From: Desulfotignum sp.
GTDB taxonomy: Bacteria > Desulfobacterota > Desulfobacteria > Desulfobacterales > Desulfobacteraceae
Length of the DNA stretch: 64,000 bases
Direction of reading: 5' to 3'
Assembly: GCA_011390635.1 (NCBI GenBank)
Contig: JAABSA010000012.1
Span: 1 to 64,000 of the forward strand
Below are positions 8,450 to 17,161 of this stretch, one piece after another. How positions within the stretch are numbered: the stretch's first letter is position 1; every line of letters begins with the position of its first letter. Below the pieces are notes generated by a model. That model was not told where the DNA came from and did not search any database. It saw only the letters and a program-made list of their open reading frames with translations. Made by a program: the position numbers and the translations under genes.

Positions 8450-8737
8450 TTATTTTCCTGATGCCCTTTTCAACCAAACCATATTTATTTTTTCTGGACA
8501 GGCACCTCTTTGGGGTGTGTGTCTTTTTTTCTGGAGAATAGATTGTGCCCTGGACTGGTCGGAAGCATCCGGCTTCAGCCCCTGCTGGTTGCTGTTTTTA
8601 TCCGGGCTGATTTTTCGGAACAGCCGTGAGGTGGCGGACCAGGCAACATCATTGAGATCTCCGGTCACAATGACCGGCTGTCTGGTGGTTTCAAGTCTTC
8701 GTGCGACAACGATCAGTTCGGCCCCCTCGATAGTCTG
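8450..8737 (-). pseudogene. Remnant of an endonuclease/exonuclease/phosphatase family gene
   Basis: On the minus strand an open frame (stop codons at 8738-8740 and at its end near 8450) contains ELIVVARRLETTRQP and PVIVTGDLNDVAWSATSRLF. The GD(L/F)NDVAWS motif is characteristic of YafD-like EEP hydrolases, where the Asp and Asn are catalytic. The N-terminal two thirds and the later SDH motif region are missing, and the sequence after RKIS no longer resembles the family. It sits immediately upstream of nothing that could express it, so a decayed gene is most likely. Confidence 0.55.
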
Positions 8738-8764
8738 TCATGGAAAGCAAGGAAAAATACTCCC

Positions 8765-10987
8765 TCATGCTTCGATGGAAACCTCACCGGCGTTGTACAC
8801 AAAGATGATATCCCCGGGCAGTTCCAGGGTGCGCTCAAGGTCGGAAACAAGGTCTTGTCTGGTCTCAACGTCTGTTTCATCATCCGGGGGGACAAATCCC
8901 CTCAGCAGCAGGGCAGATGGCTGCATGCGCTGACGGACCGCATGAAGCGGGGTGTCGGTGGGAACAATGAACAGTTCGGCCTCGATACGGGCAAGGGCGA
9001 GCAGTTCCTGCATCTCTGTTTCAATGTTTTCTACATCTGCTTTGCGCACCACCGGGCGGATAACGCGGATGGGATGATCCCGCCACTCCCGGTTCTTTTT
9101 GAGCATAAACGCCAGCATCAGCATCAGGTGGGCATTTTTTGAGGAATCCCACCAGATATTGATGGTGCCTTTGGGAATAACATTGGTGTCACTGTCCTGT
9201 TTTGCCGCCACAATCATGAGATTGCGCCGCATCTCTTTGACCGTGGTAACGGTCTCCCAGAAGATGTCGGATTTTTCAGGGTCCCGGCTCCATCCGAGCA
9301 GCACCGTGTTGGGCCGCATGCCCCCGATCCCGTGGCACTGCAGCAGGGCCCTGATGGCGGCATGAAGGTCCTTTTCCACAACCACCACGGGAAAGGCCGG
9401 CAGTTTTTCTTTGACAAGGAACCGGCGGAGCACTTTTTCAGCTTCCCGGCGGCGATCCAGAAAATCATCCAGGTCGCCCTGGATCACCTGGCCGATGGAG
9501 ACAATGCCGCTGTCAATGGTAAACCAGCAGGCGTATTCCGCCAGCTGCAGGCGGTTGGCAGCCACACCGCCGAGGGTGAGAATGGAGGGCCGCCAGTTTT
9601 TGGGATGATACCTTTCCCGTTCCAGGCGCAGCAGGGCATTTCTGGCGACTTGAAAGGCAAGCCCCCCGTCCAGGTCTCCCCACTTTACTTGAATTTCCGA
9701 CCGGGCGATGAAAAAATACAGGGCACCGGCAAGCAGCAGGGCCACCAAAGCCCAGACCGCATTGATCAGAAACATGATCCCCAGGCATCCTGCGGCCCCG
9801 GCAAGGGCCACGGACCAGTGGTTGAAGCGGAAGGTGGGCCGGAAACTGGGGTTGCTGGACCGGCCTTCGTAAAAACAGGCCAGGTTCACGGCTGCATAGG
9901 TCATCAGAAAGAACATGGTGATCACCGGCGCGATGGTGTCCAGGTCTCCGGCAAGCACCCCGATCTGGGCAATAATGAAGGTCAGCACCGTGGCCCGTCT
10001 GGGTTCTCCCAGGGCCCCGCTGCCGCGGCCGAACCAGCGCAGCCGGGCAAAGATGTTGTCCCGGGCAAAGGCCTGGAGAATCCGGGGGGCGCCCATCATG
10101 CTGCCCAGGGCCGAAGAAAGGGTGGCGCAGAACACCCCGGCATAGATGAGTACCGGCAGATATGCCCGGTCTTTCATCACAAATCCGTCTCCCAGGAGCG
10201 TTTCCCGGGGCACACTGCCGGCCATCATGAAAGCGATGCCCGCATACATCAGTGCGGAAAACCCGATGGCGGCAAAGGTGCCGCTGGGGATGGCTTTACC
10301 CGGATCTTCCAGGTCTCCGGACATGTTGACCCCGGCCATGATGCCGGTGACAGCTGGAAAGAACAGGGCGAACACCGCAAAAAAAGAATAGGAAGGGGAC
10401 CATTGTGCCGACAGGTTGGCTGCCAGGATCTGGGGAGAAAATCCCATGCCCGCACCGATGAAAAAAGACAGAACAGAGAGCAGCAGAATGGCCAGAATGC
10501 CGTATTGGAGGCGGATGGTCCATCCGGCACCGATGTAGACACACACAAAGACAAGGATATGAACCAGGGTGGCAACGGTCCTGAAGGACCAGGAGATGTC
10601 GGGAAACGCGGAAAAAACCGCTTCCGTGAATCCCACCACATACAGGGTGACAGCCACGGCCTGGGCAATGTAGAAAAAAACCGCGATCACGCCGCCGGAT
10701 TCCACCCCCAAGCTGCGGCTGATCAGATAATAGGCCCCCCCGCCCTTGACCCGCATATTGGTGGCAATGGAAGCCACGGAGAGACCCGTTATAACGGAAA
10801 TGGCCTTGGCTGCCGCAAGGATCAAAAGGGTGTACCATAATCCTGCATATCCCACCACCGAGGAAAACCGCAGAAACATGATCACCCCGAGGATGGTCAG
10901 CAGGCTGGGGGTGAAAACACCGCCGAATGCCCCGAATTTTTTGGGCGGCGGATCTTCTGTGGTTTCTTGAGCAGGGGTATCAGTCAT
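8765..10987 (-). CDS. SLC12-like carrier, second paralog (APC superfamily)
   Basis: The 740-residue product aligns by eye with the carrier at 5931-8177: the same GVFTPSLLTILGVIMFLR entry, the same GIMAGVNMSGDL helix-6 motif, about 12 membrane helices (about 20-410) and a soluble C-terminal domain of about 300 residues ending in a negatively charged tail. Substrate is unknown. The stop faces the remnants at 8181-8740, and the two paralogs point toward each other across this debris. The start at 10987 has only a distant CAGGA site. Confidence 0.85.
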   Translation of the reverse strand: MTDTPAQETTEDPPPKKFGAFGGVFTPSLLTILGVIMFLRFSSVVGYAGLWYTLLILAAAKAISVITGLSVASIATNMRVKGGGAYYLISRSLGVESGGVIAVFFYIAQAVAVTLYVVGFTEAVFSAFPDISWSFRTVATLVHILVFVCVYIGAGWTIRLQYGILAILLLSVLSFFIGAGMGFSPQILAANLSAQWSPSYSFFAVFALFFPAVTGIMAGVNMSGDLEDPGKAIPSGTFAAIGFSALMYAGIAFMMAGSVPRETLLGDGFVMKDRAYLPVLIYAGVFCATLSSALGSMMGAPRILQAFARDNIFARLRWFGRGSGALGEPRRATVLTFIIAQIGVLAGDLDTIAPVITMFFLMTYAAVNLACFYEGRSSNPSFRPTFRFNHWSVALAGAAGCLGIMFLINAVWALVALLLAGALYFFIARSEIQVKWGDLDGGLAFQVARNALLRLERERYHPKNWRPSILTLGGVAANRLQLAEYACWFTIDSGIVSIGQVIQGDLDDFLDRRREAEKVLRRFLVKEKLPAFPVVVVEKDLHAAIRALLQCHGIGGMRPNTVLLGWSRDPEKSDIFWETVTTVKEMRRNLMIVAAKQDSDTNVIPKGTINIWWDSSKNAHLMLMLAFMLKKNREWRDHPIRVIRPVVRKADVENIETEMQELLALARIEAELFIVPTDTPLHAVRQRMQPSALLLRGFVPPDDETDVETRQDLVSDLERTLELPGDIIFVYNAGEVSIEA

Positions 10988-11257
10988 GGGTGTTGATCAT
11001 CCTGATAAATGTTTTTGCCTGGCAAAAAGTCCAAACGCTGTTTTCAAATTGTTCATGTGAACTTTTATAGTGTTTCAAGTAATGACGGAAGGAAATTATA
11101 TGGCAAAACCGATGGCAGGACAACACAAAAAAATGCTGTGCAGTGTTGACGTATGAATATTTATGATCAATGATATCAGTATCAGAAATTACCCCTGGAT
11201 TTTGAACATGCCGGCCCTTTCAGGTCCAAAAAACAGACTCACATTTTAATATGCAAG
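10988..11257. other. Intergenic region between divergent genes
   Basis: The stretch is AT-rich and lies between the start of the minus-strand SLC12-like gene and the promoter of the metallopeptidase gene. No open frame with coding character and no structured repeat was recognised; it probably holds the promoter of the minus-strand gene. Confidence 0.5.
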
Positions 11258-11287
11258 TTGACAGAAACTGATTCTGATTCATATAAT
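11258..11287 (+). promoter_or_regulatory. Consensus sigma-70 promoter for the metallopeptidase gene
   Basis: TTGACA at 11258-11263 and TATAAT at 11282-11287 are both perfect, with an 18-base spacer. Transcription would begin near 11294, leaving an approximately 70-base leader to the ATG at 11365. Confidence 0.65.
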
Positions 11288-11364
11288 CATTTCATGTTGT
11301 AAAACCGATGGCCCCAAAAGAATTTCCCCTTGGGCGTGTGTTGATATCGATTGGAAAGGTTAAC

Positions 11365-12447
11365 ATGAAGCTTTTTACCTGTGACTGCTGTGGCAATCTG
11401 CTGTATTTTGAAAATACCACCTGCGTGCGCTGTGGGGCTCAGCTGGGTTTTTTAACGGATGCCATGCATCTGTCAGCCATCTCGGTACCGGATGATTACG
11501 ACTGTGACCGGCTGCCGGATCCCGGCCGTCCATCAGCCTTTCGCAAATGTGCCAATTATACGGAATACAATGTCTGCAACTGGATGGCGCCGGCGGAATC
11601 TGAAGAGCCTTTCTGCGTGGCCTGCCGCCTGAACAGAATGATCCCCAACCTGAATACTGAGAATAACCTGACCCTCTGGCACAGGCTGGAAATTGAAAAG
11701 CGCCGACTGGTGTTCAGTCTTTTACGCATGGATCTTCCGGTAGAGCCGCTCAGCTCACATGCCAACGGTCTGGGGTTTGATTTTCTGGCTGATCCGGATC
11801 CTGCCTTCAGTGAACGCGGCAGGGTGATCACCGGTCACGATGAGGGACTGATTACCATCAATGTTGCCGAGGCAGACCCCGTGACCCGGGAAAAAATGCG
11901 GATGGACATGGATGAACATTACCGCACCATCCTGGGGCATTTCCGTCATGAGAGCGGCCATTATTACTGGAACCGGCTGATCAGGGACACGGAATGGCTC
12001 GGTCCCTGCCGGGAATTGTTCGGCGACGATACCCAGGATTATTCCCGGGCACTGGAGCGGCATTACCAGGCAGGCCCGCCCCCGGACTGGCAGGAGCGGT
12101 TCGTCAGCGCCTATGCCGCCAGTCATCCCTGGGAGGACTGGGCTGAAACCTGGGCCCACTATCTGCACATCGTGGACACGCTGGAGACGGCCCATCACTT
12201 CGGCATCCAGGTCGATCCCAGGGTGAAGGAAAATGATGAATTGGATGTCAGTCTGGAGCTTGATCCCTATCAGGAGGACCAGTTTGAGGTCCTGACCGAG
12301 CACTGGCTGCCGGTCAGTTTTGCCCTGAACAGCCTGAACCGGAGCATGGGCCATGACCATGCCTATCCGTTTGTCCTTTCGCCCCAGGTATTGAAAAAAC
12401 TGGACTTTGTCCACCGGGTTGTCCGTGGCCGGCAATTGTTGAAATAA
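11365..12447 (+). CDS. Putative zinc-binding metallopeptidase
   Basis: The 360-residue protein starts with a zinc-ribbon-like region (CDCCG and CVRCG within residues 5-25), further cysteine pairs near 75-95 (CxVC-type), and a catalytic HESGH motif (HFRHESGHYYW, about residue 195) followed by a downstream AETWAHYLH segment with candidate third-ligand and structural residues. This matches the 'putative zinc-binding metallopeptidase' (Peptidase_Mx) family, whose substrates are unknown. An in-frame ATG at 11308 is possible, but the consensus promoter ends at 11287 and GGAAAGG precedes 11365. The glutaminase gene follows after 26 bases. Confidence 0.8.
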   Translation: MKLFTCDCCGNLLYFENTTCVRCGAQLGFLTDAMHLSAISVPDDYDCDRLPDPGRPSAFRKCANYTEYNVCNWMAPAESEEPFCVACRLNRMIPNLNTENNLTLWHRLEIEKRRLVFSLLRMDLPVEPLSSHANGLGFDFLADPDPAFSERGRVITGHDEGLITINVAEADPVTREKMRMDMDEHYRTILGHFRHESGHYYWNRLIRDTEWLGPCRELFGDDTQDYSRALERHYQAGPPPDWQERFVSAYAASHPWEDWAETWAHYLHIVDTLETAHHFGIQVDPRVKENDELDVSLELDPYQEDQFEVLTEHWLPVSFALNSLNRSMGHDHAYPFVLSPQVLKKLDFVHRVVRGRQLLK

Positions 12448-12473
12448 CCTGTTGCAATAAGGATTCAGGCCCA

Positions 12474-13415
12474 ATGGAAAAGATGCAGCGGCAGCTGGAA
12501 AAACTTGTTGAAAAAAACCGGCACTGGTGTGATCAGGGGAACACAGCCACCTATATCCCGGAATTGTCCAAACAGGATCCCGGAATGCTTGGGGTCAGCA
12601 TTTTTGATACCCAGGGCCGGCAGTGGCATGCCGGGGACTGGCAAATGCCTTTTACCATCCAGAGCCTTTCCAAAGTGGCCTTTTTCATCTGTATGCTGGT
12701 GGATAATTCCTTTGATGTCCTGACCAGAAAAATCAGCGTGGCACCTTCCGCAGACGGATTCAATTCCATTGTGAATCTGGAAACAAAAAATGAGAAGCGG
12801 CCTTTGAATCCCATGATCAACTCCGGGGCAATTGCCGGAATAACCTTGGTTCGTGGGGCAACCATGGAGGAAAAGTTTCTGCGGATCTTCACCATGCTCG
12901 GGAAAATGACGGGCAATGATGAACTGAGCGTGAATCAGAATGTCTATCAGTCTGAAAAAGAATTTGGAGATCGGAACCGATCGCTGGCGTACTTCATGAA
13001 AAGTACCGGCATTATTGATGGCGACGTTGATTCATTGCTCGATGTGTACTTCCGGCTCTGTTCCATAGAGGTCGTTTGCGCGGACATTGCCCGGATGGCG
13101 GCTGTTCTGGCCTTTGACGGCAGGGCACCCTGGAGTGGTGAGACGCTTTTTGATATCAAAACCGCCCGGATAGTAAAGGCGGTGATGACTACCTGCGGCA
13201 TGTACGACGGATCAGGAGATTTTGCCGTGGATGTCGGACTGCCCGGAAAAAGCGGTGTCGGCGGTGGTATTATGGCTGTTTCACCCCGTAATCTGGGAAT
13301 CTGTGTGTTCGGGCCGGCGCTGGACCAGAGGGGAAACAGCCTGGCAGGCTGGAAACTGTTGCAGTGTTTGTCGGAAGAATTGGATTTGAGCATTTTTTCG
13401 ACATGCAAGCCGTAA
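12474..13415 (+). CDS. glsA: Glutaminase
   Basis: The 313-residue product hydrolyses L-glutamine to L-glutamate and ammonia in the cytoplasm. It has the beta-lactamase-like serine/lysine pair QSLSKVAF (about residues 63-70), the NPMINSGAIA substrate-binding motif, the central Tyr/Asn region (NQNVYQSEKEFGDRN) and the C-terminal GKSGVGGGIMAV loop, all typical of the GlsA family, whose usual length is about 305-310. The gene follows the metallopeptidase closely and probably shares its promoter. Confidence 0.93.
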   Translation: MEKMQRQLEKLVEKNRHWCDQGNTATYIPELSKQDPGMLGVSIFDTQGRQWHAGDWQMPFTIQSLSKVAFFICMLVDNSFDVLTRKISVAPSADGFNSIVNLETKNEKRPLNPMINSGAIAGITLVRGATMEEKFLRIFTMLGKMTGNDELSVNQNVYQSEKEFGDRNRSLAYFMKSTGIIDGDVDSLLDVYFRLCSIEVVCADIARMAAVLAFDGRAPWSGETLFDIKTARIVKAVMTTCGMYDGSGDFAVDVGLPGKSGVGGGIMAVSPRNLGICVFGPALDQRGNSLAGWKLLQCLSEELDLSIFSTCKP

Positions 13416-13486
13416 CAGATTGCGTCGATATTGAGGCCGGTCGGCAATAAAAAGCTTTCTGTCACTACAGGAAAAAGACATTTATA

Positions 13487-13606
13487 GTGGACCCCGCCAG
13501 CGGGGAGAGTTTCAGCCTGAACGGGTATGTTTTTGAGGTGGTTGACATGGATGGTGCCAGGGTGGACAAGGTACTGGTCAAAAAAACAGGCTCACATTCA
13601 GATTGA
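13487..13606 (+). pseudogene. Duplicated 3' fragment of the CorC/HlyC gene
   Basis: Thirty-nine codons, ending in TGA 13604-13606, match the last part of the CorC-like gene at about 1890-1990 almost base for base over the final 80 bases. The shared text includes FEVVDMDGARVDKVLVKKTG and the ending GSHS. No start, membrane domain or CBS domain is present. This is a fragment of a duplicate or of a transferred homologous gene. Confidence 0.75.
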
Positions 13607-13655
13607 CAGCAGCTGTCGGCGATTCTATAAACTGATATGGCTGCCCTGCTCATGA

Positions 13656-13915
13656 ACCAAAACACTGGAAGCAATCATCCGGAAAACAACCGGAAACCAG
13701 GAGCAGGCTGGAATATTCAATAACGCGGCCCAGGTCTGGAACCATACCTTTTTTGGCATTCCATAACGCCTGGAGGGGGTGGGACTCCCACAGGGGATGC
13801 CGCAAAAAAAATCGAGATTGATTTCGGTGGTTACGATCTCTTTGTACAGCAATTCAAGGATGCCGCACTCACTCAGTTCGGCAGCGGCTGGGCCTGGCTG
13901 TCATGGATGTTGTGA
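13656..13915 (+). pseudogene. Superoxide dismutase (Fe/Mn type) remnant
   Basis: The frame from 13656 reads TLEAIIRKTTG then AGIFNNAAQVWNHTFF, the hallmark region of Fe/Mn superoxide dismutase with its second metal-ligand His. A one-base deletion in the T run at 13749-13754 shifts the frame; the other frame then reads WHSITPGGGGTPTG and later FKDAALTQFGSGWAWL, another diagnostic motif, before a stop at 13913-13915. The first approximately 35 residues and the C-terminal part with the DxWEHAYY metal-ligand motif are missing. It is clearly nonfunctional. Confidence 0.8.
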
Positions 13916-14052
13916 CCGCCTTTGAGAATATGGGAAAAGATGATCTGTATCTGGGTGACACCCTGGAGCTGACAGCGCTGGAACAGAGTCTGGAAACATT
14001 TGCAGAAGCTGCCAGGCAGTCTTCCGGGGAGCGGTTCCTCAAAGATATCTGA
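13903..14052 (+). pseudogene. C-terminal fragment of an unidentified gene
   Basis: A frame overlapping the end of the dismutase remnant reads MDVVTAFENMGKDDLYLGDT and continues to a TGA at 14050-14052. The YLGDTL portion matches, in frame, the C-terminus of the gene cut by the left edge of the window (bases 1-19 against 13947-13965, one mismatch). I do not recognise the family. It is taken as debris because it abuts other broken genes and lacks a ribosome site. Confidence 0.4.
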
Positions 14053-14056
14053 TTGT

Positions 14057-15559
14057 TTACACCCTGCACCGGCCGTAGGCAGCCGTAACATTTTTGAGCC
14101 ATCCGGCATGCTGTTTTGTCAATTTTTTCTTTGGCAGCCGCCACTGCCAGTTCTCCTGTGTACCCCCCGGCTGGTTCAAGCGGGCATCAGGGCCCAGACC
14201 GAGAATGTCCTGCAGGGGAATGATCACTGTATCAGCCACAGACATCATGGCCAGGCGCATCATTTGCCAGTGTATTTTTTCTTTGGAGAGATGGCTGCCC
14301 AGGTAGCGCTGCAAACGGATCTTTGCCTGGTCGGTAAGTTCCTGTTCAAACCAGCCGCGGATCGTGTTGTTGTCATGGGTGCCGGTGTAAACTATACAGT
14401 CCCGGATATGGTGATGGGGCAAATAGGAACTGTGGGGAAAATCGTCACCAAAGGCGAACTGCAGCACACGCATGCCGGGCAACTGAAATCTGCGCATGCA
14501 TTCATGGACATCAGGTGTGATCGTGCCTAAGTCTTCGGCGATAACCGGCAGCCGTCCGAACCGCATGGTCAAACTGGTGAAAAAATCATCACCCGGTACC
14601 TCTACCCATTCCCCGTCAACAGCGGTCTTTGCCGAGGCTGCAACCTCCCAGTATGCAATCAGCCCCCTGAAATGATCGATGCGCACCACATCAAACATCT
14701 CAAAGTTGTGTGCAAACCGTTTGAGCCACCACGCGTAATCGTTTTTCTGCAGGTATTGCCAGTCGTACACGGGATGGCCCCAGAGCTGACCGGTGTCACT
14801 GAAGTAATCCGGTGGGACCCCTGACACTTTTGTCGGTGATTTGTTTTCATCCAGTTTGTATTGCTGCGGACAGCTCCAGACATCTGCACTGTCAAAAGGC
14901 ATATAGATGGGAAGATCTCCATACAGACGGATATTTCGGGCATTACAGTATTTTTTGAGTGCCTGCCATTGACGGAAAAACAAAAACTGTACAAATTTAT
15001 AAAATCTGATCTGTCTGGCCAGCCTGTCCTGTATCTCGGCCAGGGCATCCGGGTGCCGGTCCCGTAACGGTTGGGGCCATTGCTGCCATCCGGCCTGGTT
15101 AAAATGTTCTTTGAGGGCCATGTATATGGCATAATTTTCCAGCCAGGCTGTCTGCCGGGAGCAGAAATGATCAAACCCGGCAAGGGTTTTTCTCTGTTGC
15201 ACCATGCGTTCAAACGCCAGTTGAAAAAGGGTGTGCTTATGTTCTGCAACCGCTGGATAATCAACGCGGTTATCAGAAAATGGCTGCCGGGGCAGGGTTT
15301 CATCCTCAGACAGCAGGCCGGCACGGATGAGAAAATGCAGGCTTATCAACAGCGGGTTGCCTGCAAAGGCTGAGGGACTGCTGTAGGGTGAACCGCTTTG
15401 GGGATCAACAGGATTCAACGGCAGCACCTGCCATATCTGCTGGCCTGTTGCAGACAGAAAATCGGCAAACCCATAGGCTGCGGGTCCCAGGTCACCGATA
15501 CCGTGCCTGCCGGGAAGACTGCTTATGTGCATCAGGATGCCGTTTGTGCGTATGGTCAT
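14057..15559 (-). CDS. malQ: 4-alpha-glucanotransferase (amylomaltase)
   Basis: The 500-residue enzyme is a GH77 disproportionating enzyme that transfers alpha-1,4-glucan segments in maltodextrin or glycogen metabolism. Visible family motifs are SSLPGRHGIGDLG near the N-terminus, LYGDLPIYM, the nucleophile region VVRIDHFRGL, the acid/base region PVIAEDLGTITPDV and GTHDNNTIRGWF. The length is standard for the short bacterial type. AAGGA precedes the ATG at 15559. It lies 21 bases downstream of the ROK kinase gene, so the two likely form an operon that channels glucose to phosphorylation. Confidence 0.93.
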   Translation of the reverse strand: MTIRTNGILMHISSLPGRHGIGDLGPAAYGFADFLSATGQQIWQVLPLNPVDPQSGSPYSSPSAFAGNPLLISLHFLIRAGLLSEDETLPRQPFSDNRVDYPAVAEHKHTLFQLAFERMVQQRKTLAGFDHFCSRQTAWLENYAIYMALKEHFNQAGWQQWPQPLRDRHPDALAEIQDRLARQIRFYKFVQFLFFRQWQALKKYCNARNIRLYGDLPIYMPFDSADVWSCPQQYKLDENKSPTKVSGVPPDYFSDTGQLWGHPVYDWQYLQKNDYAWWLKRFAHNFEMFDVVRIDHFRGLIAYWEVAASAKTAVDGEWVEVPGDDFFTSLTMRFGRLPVIAEDLGTITPDVHECMRRFQLPGMRVLQFAFGDDFPHSSYLPHHHIRDCIVYTGTHDNNTIRGWFEQELTDQAKIRLQRYLGSHLSKEKIHWQMMRLAMMSVADTVIIPLQDILGLGPDARLNQPGGTQENWQWRLPKKKLTKQHAGWLKNVTAAYGRCRV

Positions 15560-15580
15560 GGATAATCCTTTTATGATTCT

Positions 15581-16765
15581 TTATGATCCGGCCGGCAAAT
15601 CATTGTGCAGGGATGCGGCCATTTTTTTTGCCCATATTTCATGTAGTGATGCAGGCACCACCAGGGACAGCGCCCCATACTTGGCAGGGTTGTGTATGGG
15701 CGTCAATTCCACTTTCAGGGGGGGTAGCAGCATGTTGCTGTTTCTGGTTCGGTTCGCCACTTTTTTTGCAATATTGTCCACGTGCCAGGGGTTTAGGCGG
15801 GCCACACTTTCTCCGATGCCGATACGCGTAAGACCAAACAGCTGGGCAATGGCAATGGCGGCATCTGCGGTTACTTGTGCTGCAAGATCTGCAATAAAAA
15901 CAGCCAGCCCGTCTGCATTGTTTTTTGCATAATCCATAACGGTTTTTGCATCAATTCCTGCATGGCGGCTGATTCTGGAATCAGCCGCCAGTTCAGACAG
16001 ATCGGAAAAACCGGCGTGCCGGCCAAAACACGGTGAGATATTTTTTAAAACCGGACTCTTGAGTGACAGCAGTTTTTTGGCACAATTTGAAATACCCCTG
16101 CCTGAGGCATAATTTTCCGCACATGCCGTGGGGTGTCCTGTTGTACACCCGCAGGTTTGCCACAGAACTTTCGGCATAAAGCCAACCGGGATATGGCCGA
16201 TTTCTGTCGGTACATCACAGCCTGGTATGCCGCATCCAAAACCGGTTCCCAGGATAAAATAAGCGGTTTCTTCAGGATGAATGCCGTGGGTCACCTTATA
16301 GTAAATGCCCTGGGCCGTGGCTGCGGCAGTGCCGTCATTTGCGGCTTTAACCGGATAGTCTGCTCGCGCTTTCATGACCACAATGCCGGGTTTGTCCTTG
16401 TTTTGGCCGGATGCAAACCGCATGGGTGTGTTGCCGCCGGCAATCACTATATTTCCCTCCTGTTCCCATGTTTTTCCGCAAAGACTTGCGCCTTTGCCTG
16501 CAATTTCAAAGCTGCCGATTGCTTTTTCGGCTTCCTTCAAAAACCGGTCTTCGGTCTGATTGATGTAGGCAGCCACCCTTTGCTCTTCAGGGATGTGTGT
16601 CAGTATGGTATCAAGGAGTACTTCTGAATTTCCTTTGCCAAGGATTTTTCCTGTTTTTTGGAAAGGACTGTCATATTGTTTTTCATACAAAAAAGTGCCG
16701 TCTTCGGCAGCCAGCAGAAAATCAAGTTTTGTTCCACCCAGATCCATCCCCAGTAAATCAGGCAT
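15581..16765 (-). CDS. ROK family sugar kinase-like protein
   Basis: The 394-residue protein begins with the ATP phosphate loop MDLGGTKLDF and carries the ROK zinc/cysteine region CGCTTGHPTACAENYASGRG. Most ROK glucokinases are about 300 residues, so this is a long member, with extra sequence around residues 35-110. A strong GGAGG site precedes the ATG. Coupling with malQ suggests a role in glucose phosphorylation, but ROK substrates vary and glucose specificity is inference. Confidence 0.75.
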   Translation of the reverse strand: MPDLLGMDLGGTKLDFLLAAEDGTFLYEKQYDSPFQKTGKILGKGNSEVLLDTILTHIPEEQRVAAYINQTEDRFLKEAEKAIGSFEIAGKGASLCGKTWEQEGNIVIAGGNTPMRFASGQNKDKPGIVVMKARADYPVKAANDGTAAATAQGIYYKVTHGIHPEETAYFILGTGFGCGIPGCDVPTEIGHIPVGFMPKVLWQTCGCTTGHPTACAENYASGRGISNCAKKLLSLKSPVLKNISPCFGRHAGFSDLSELAADSRISRHAGIDAKTVMDYAKNNADGLAVFIADLAAQVTADAAIAIAQLFGLTRIGIGESVARLNPWHVDNIAKKVANRTRNSNMLLPPLKVELTPIHNPAKYGALSLVVPASLHEIWAKKMAASLHNDLPAGS

Positions 16766-16879
16766 TTTGCCTCCGAATTCATAGAGTTGACGTATGCATG
16801 ATGCAACACAGTATAAATCGCTTTCAAATGCAGGTCAATGAATGAGGGTATTTAATACTGGCGCCATAAAACCGTATCC

Positions 16880-17161
16880 ATGCGACAGATACGAAAATCA
16901 GCGGTAGAAGCCGAGCGGCAAGCCATCCTCACAGGGATAGATGACCTTTTACGGCGTGCGGATGCGACAATCGCCAACCTGCGGGCCGCAATAAAGGAGG
17001 CAGACACGTTCGCCGTGGAGGAAATGAACGAGTTGCTCACGACGAATGAGAAAATTTGCTGTGTGACCAGACCTAAAGGTTCTTTATCTTCTGGGCGGTT
17101 TTTGCAACTTGTTTTTTTTTGTTTTCCTCCATGGCGATCAGCTGCTGGAAAAATTCCTTGA
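16880..17161 (+). CDS. Doubtful small ORF of about 93 residues
   Basis: The first approximately 57 codons encode an acidic, helical stretch (including AILTGIDDLLRRADATIANL) with coding-like composition. The remainder runs antisense through the gene at 17073-17531 and looks like noise. No ribosome site is evident. It may be the N-terminal piece of a broken gene or a chance ORF; the stretch 16766-17072 holds nothing else I recognise. Confidence 0.2.
   Translation: MRQIRKSAVEAERQAILTGIDDLLRRADATIANLRAAIKEADTFAVEEMNELLTTNEKICCVTRPKGSLSSGRFLQLVFFCFPPWRSAAGKIP

Noticed and set aside
8404-8539. Plus-strand frame with GKEFIFLMPFSTKP as the C-terminus of the antiporter
   Set aside because: It is too short and too weakly similar to assign, and it overlaps the better supported EEP remnant on the other strand.
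9332-10840. A 502-codon open frame on the plus strand
   Set aside because: It lies wholly antisense to the SLC12-like gene at 8765-10987, has a low-complexity Gly/His/Gln-rich translation and no family resemblance.
11308-11364. Longer N-terminus of the zinc metallopeptidase
   Set aside because: The added residues precede the zinc-ribbon, the upstream ATG lies about 14 bases after the predicted transcription start and lacks a ribosome site, whereas 11365 has one.
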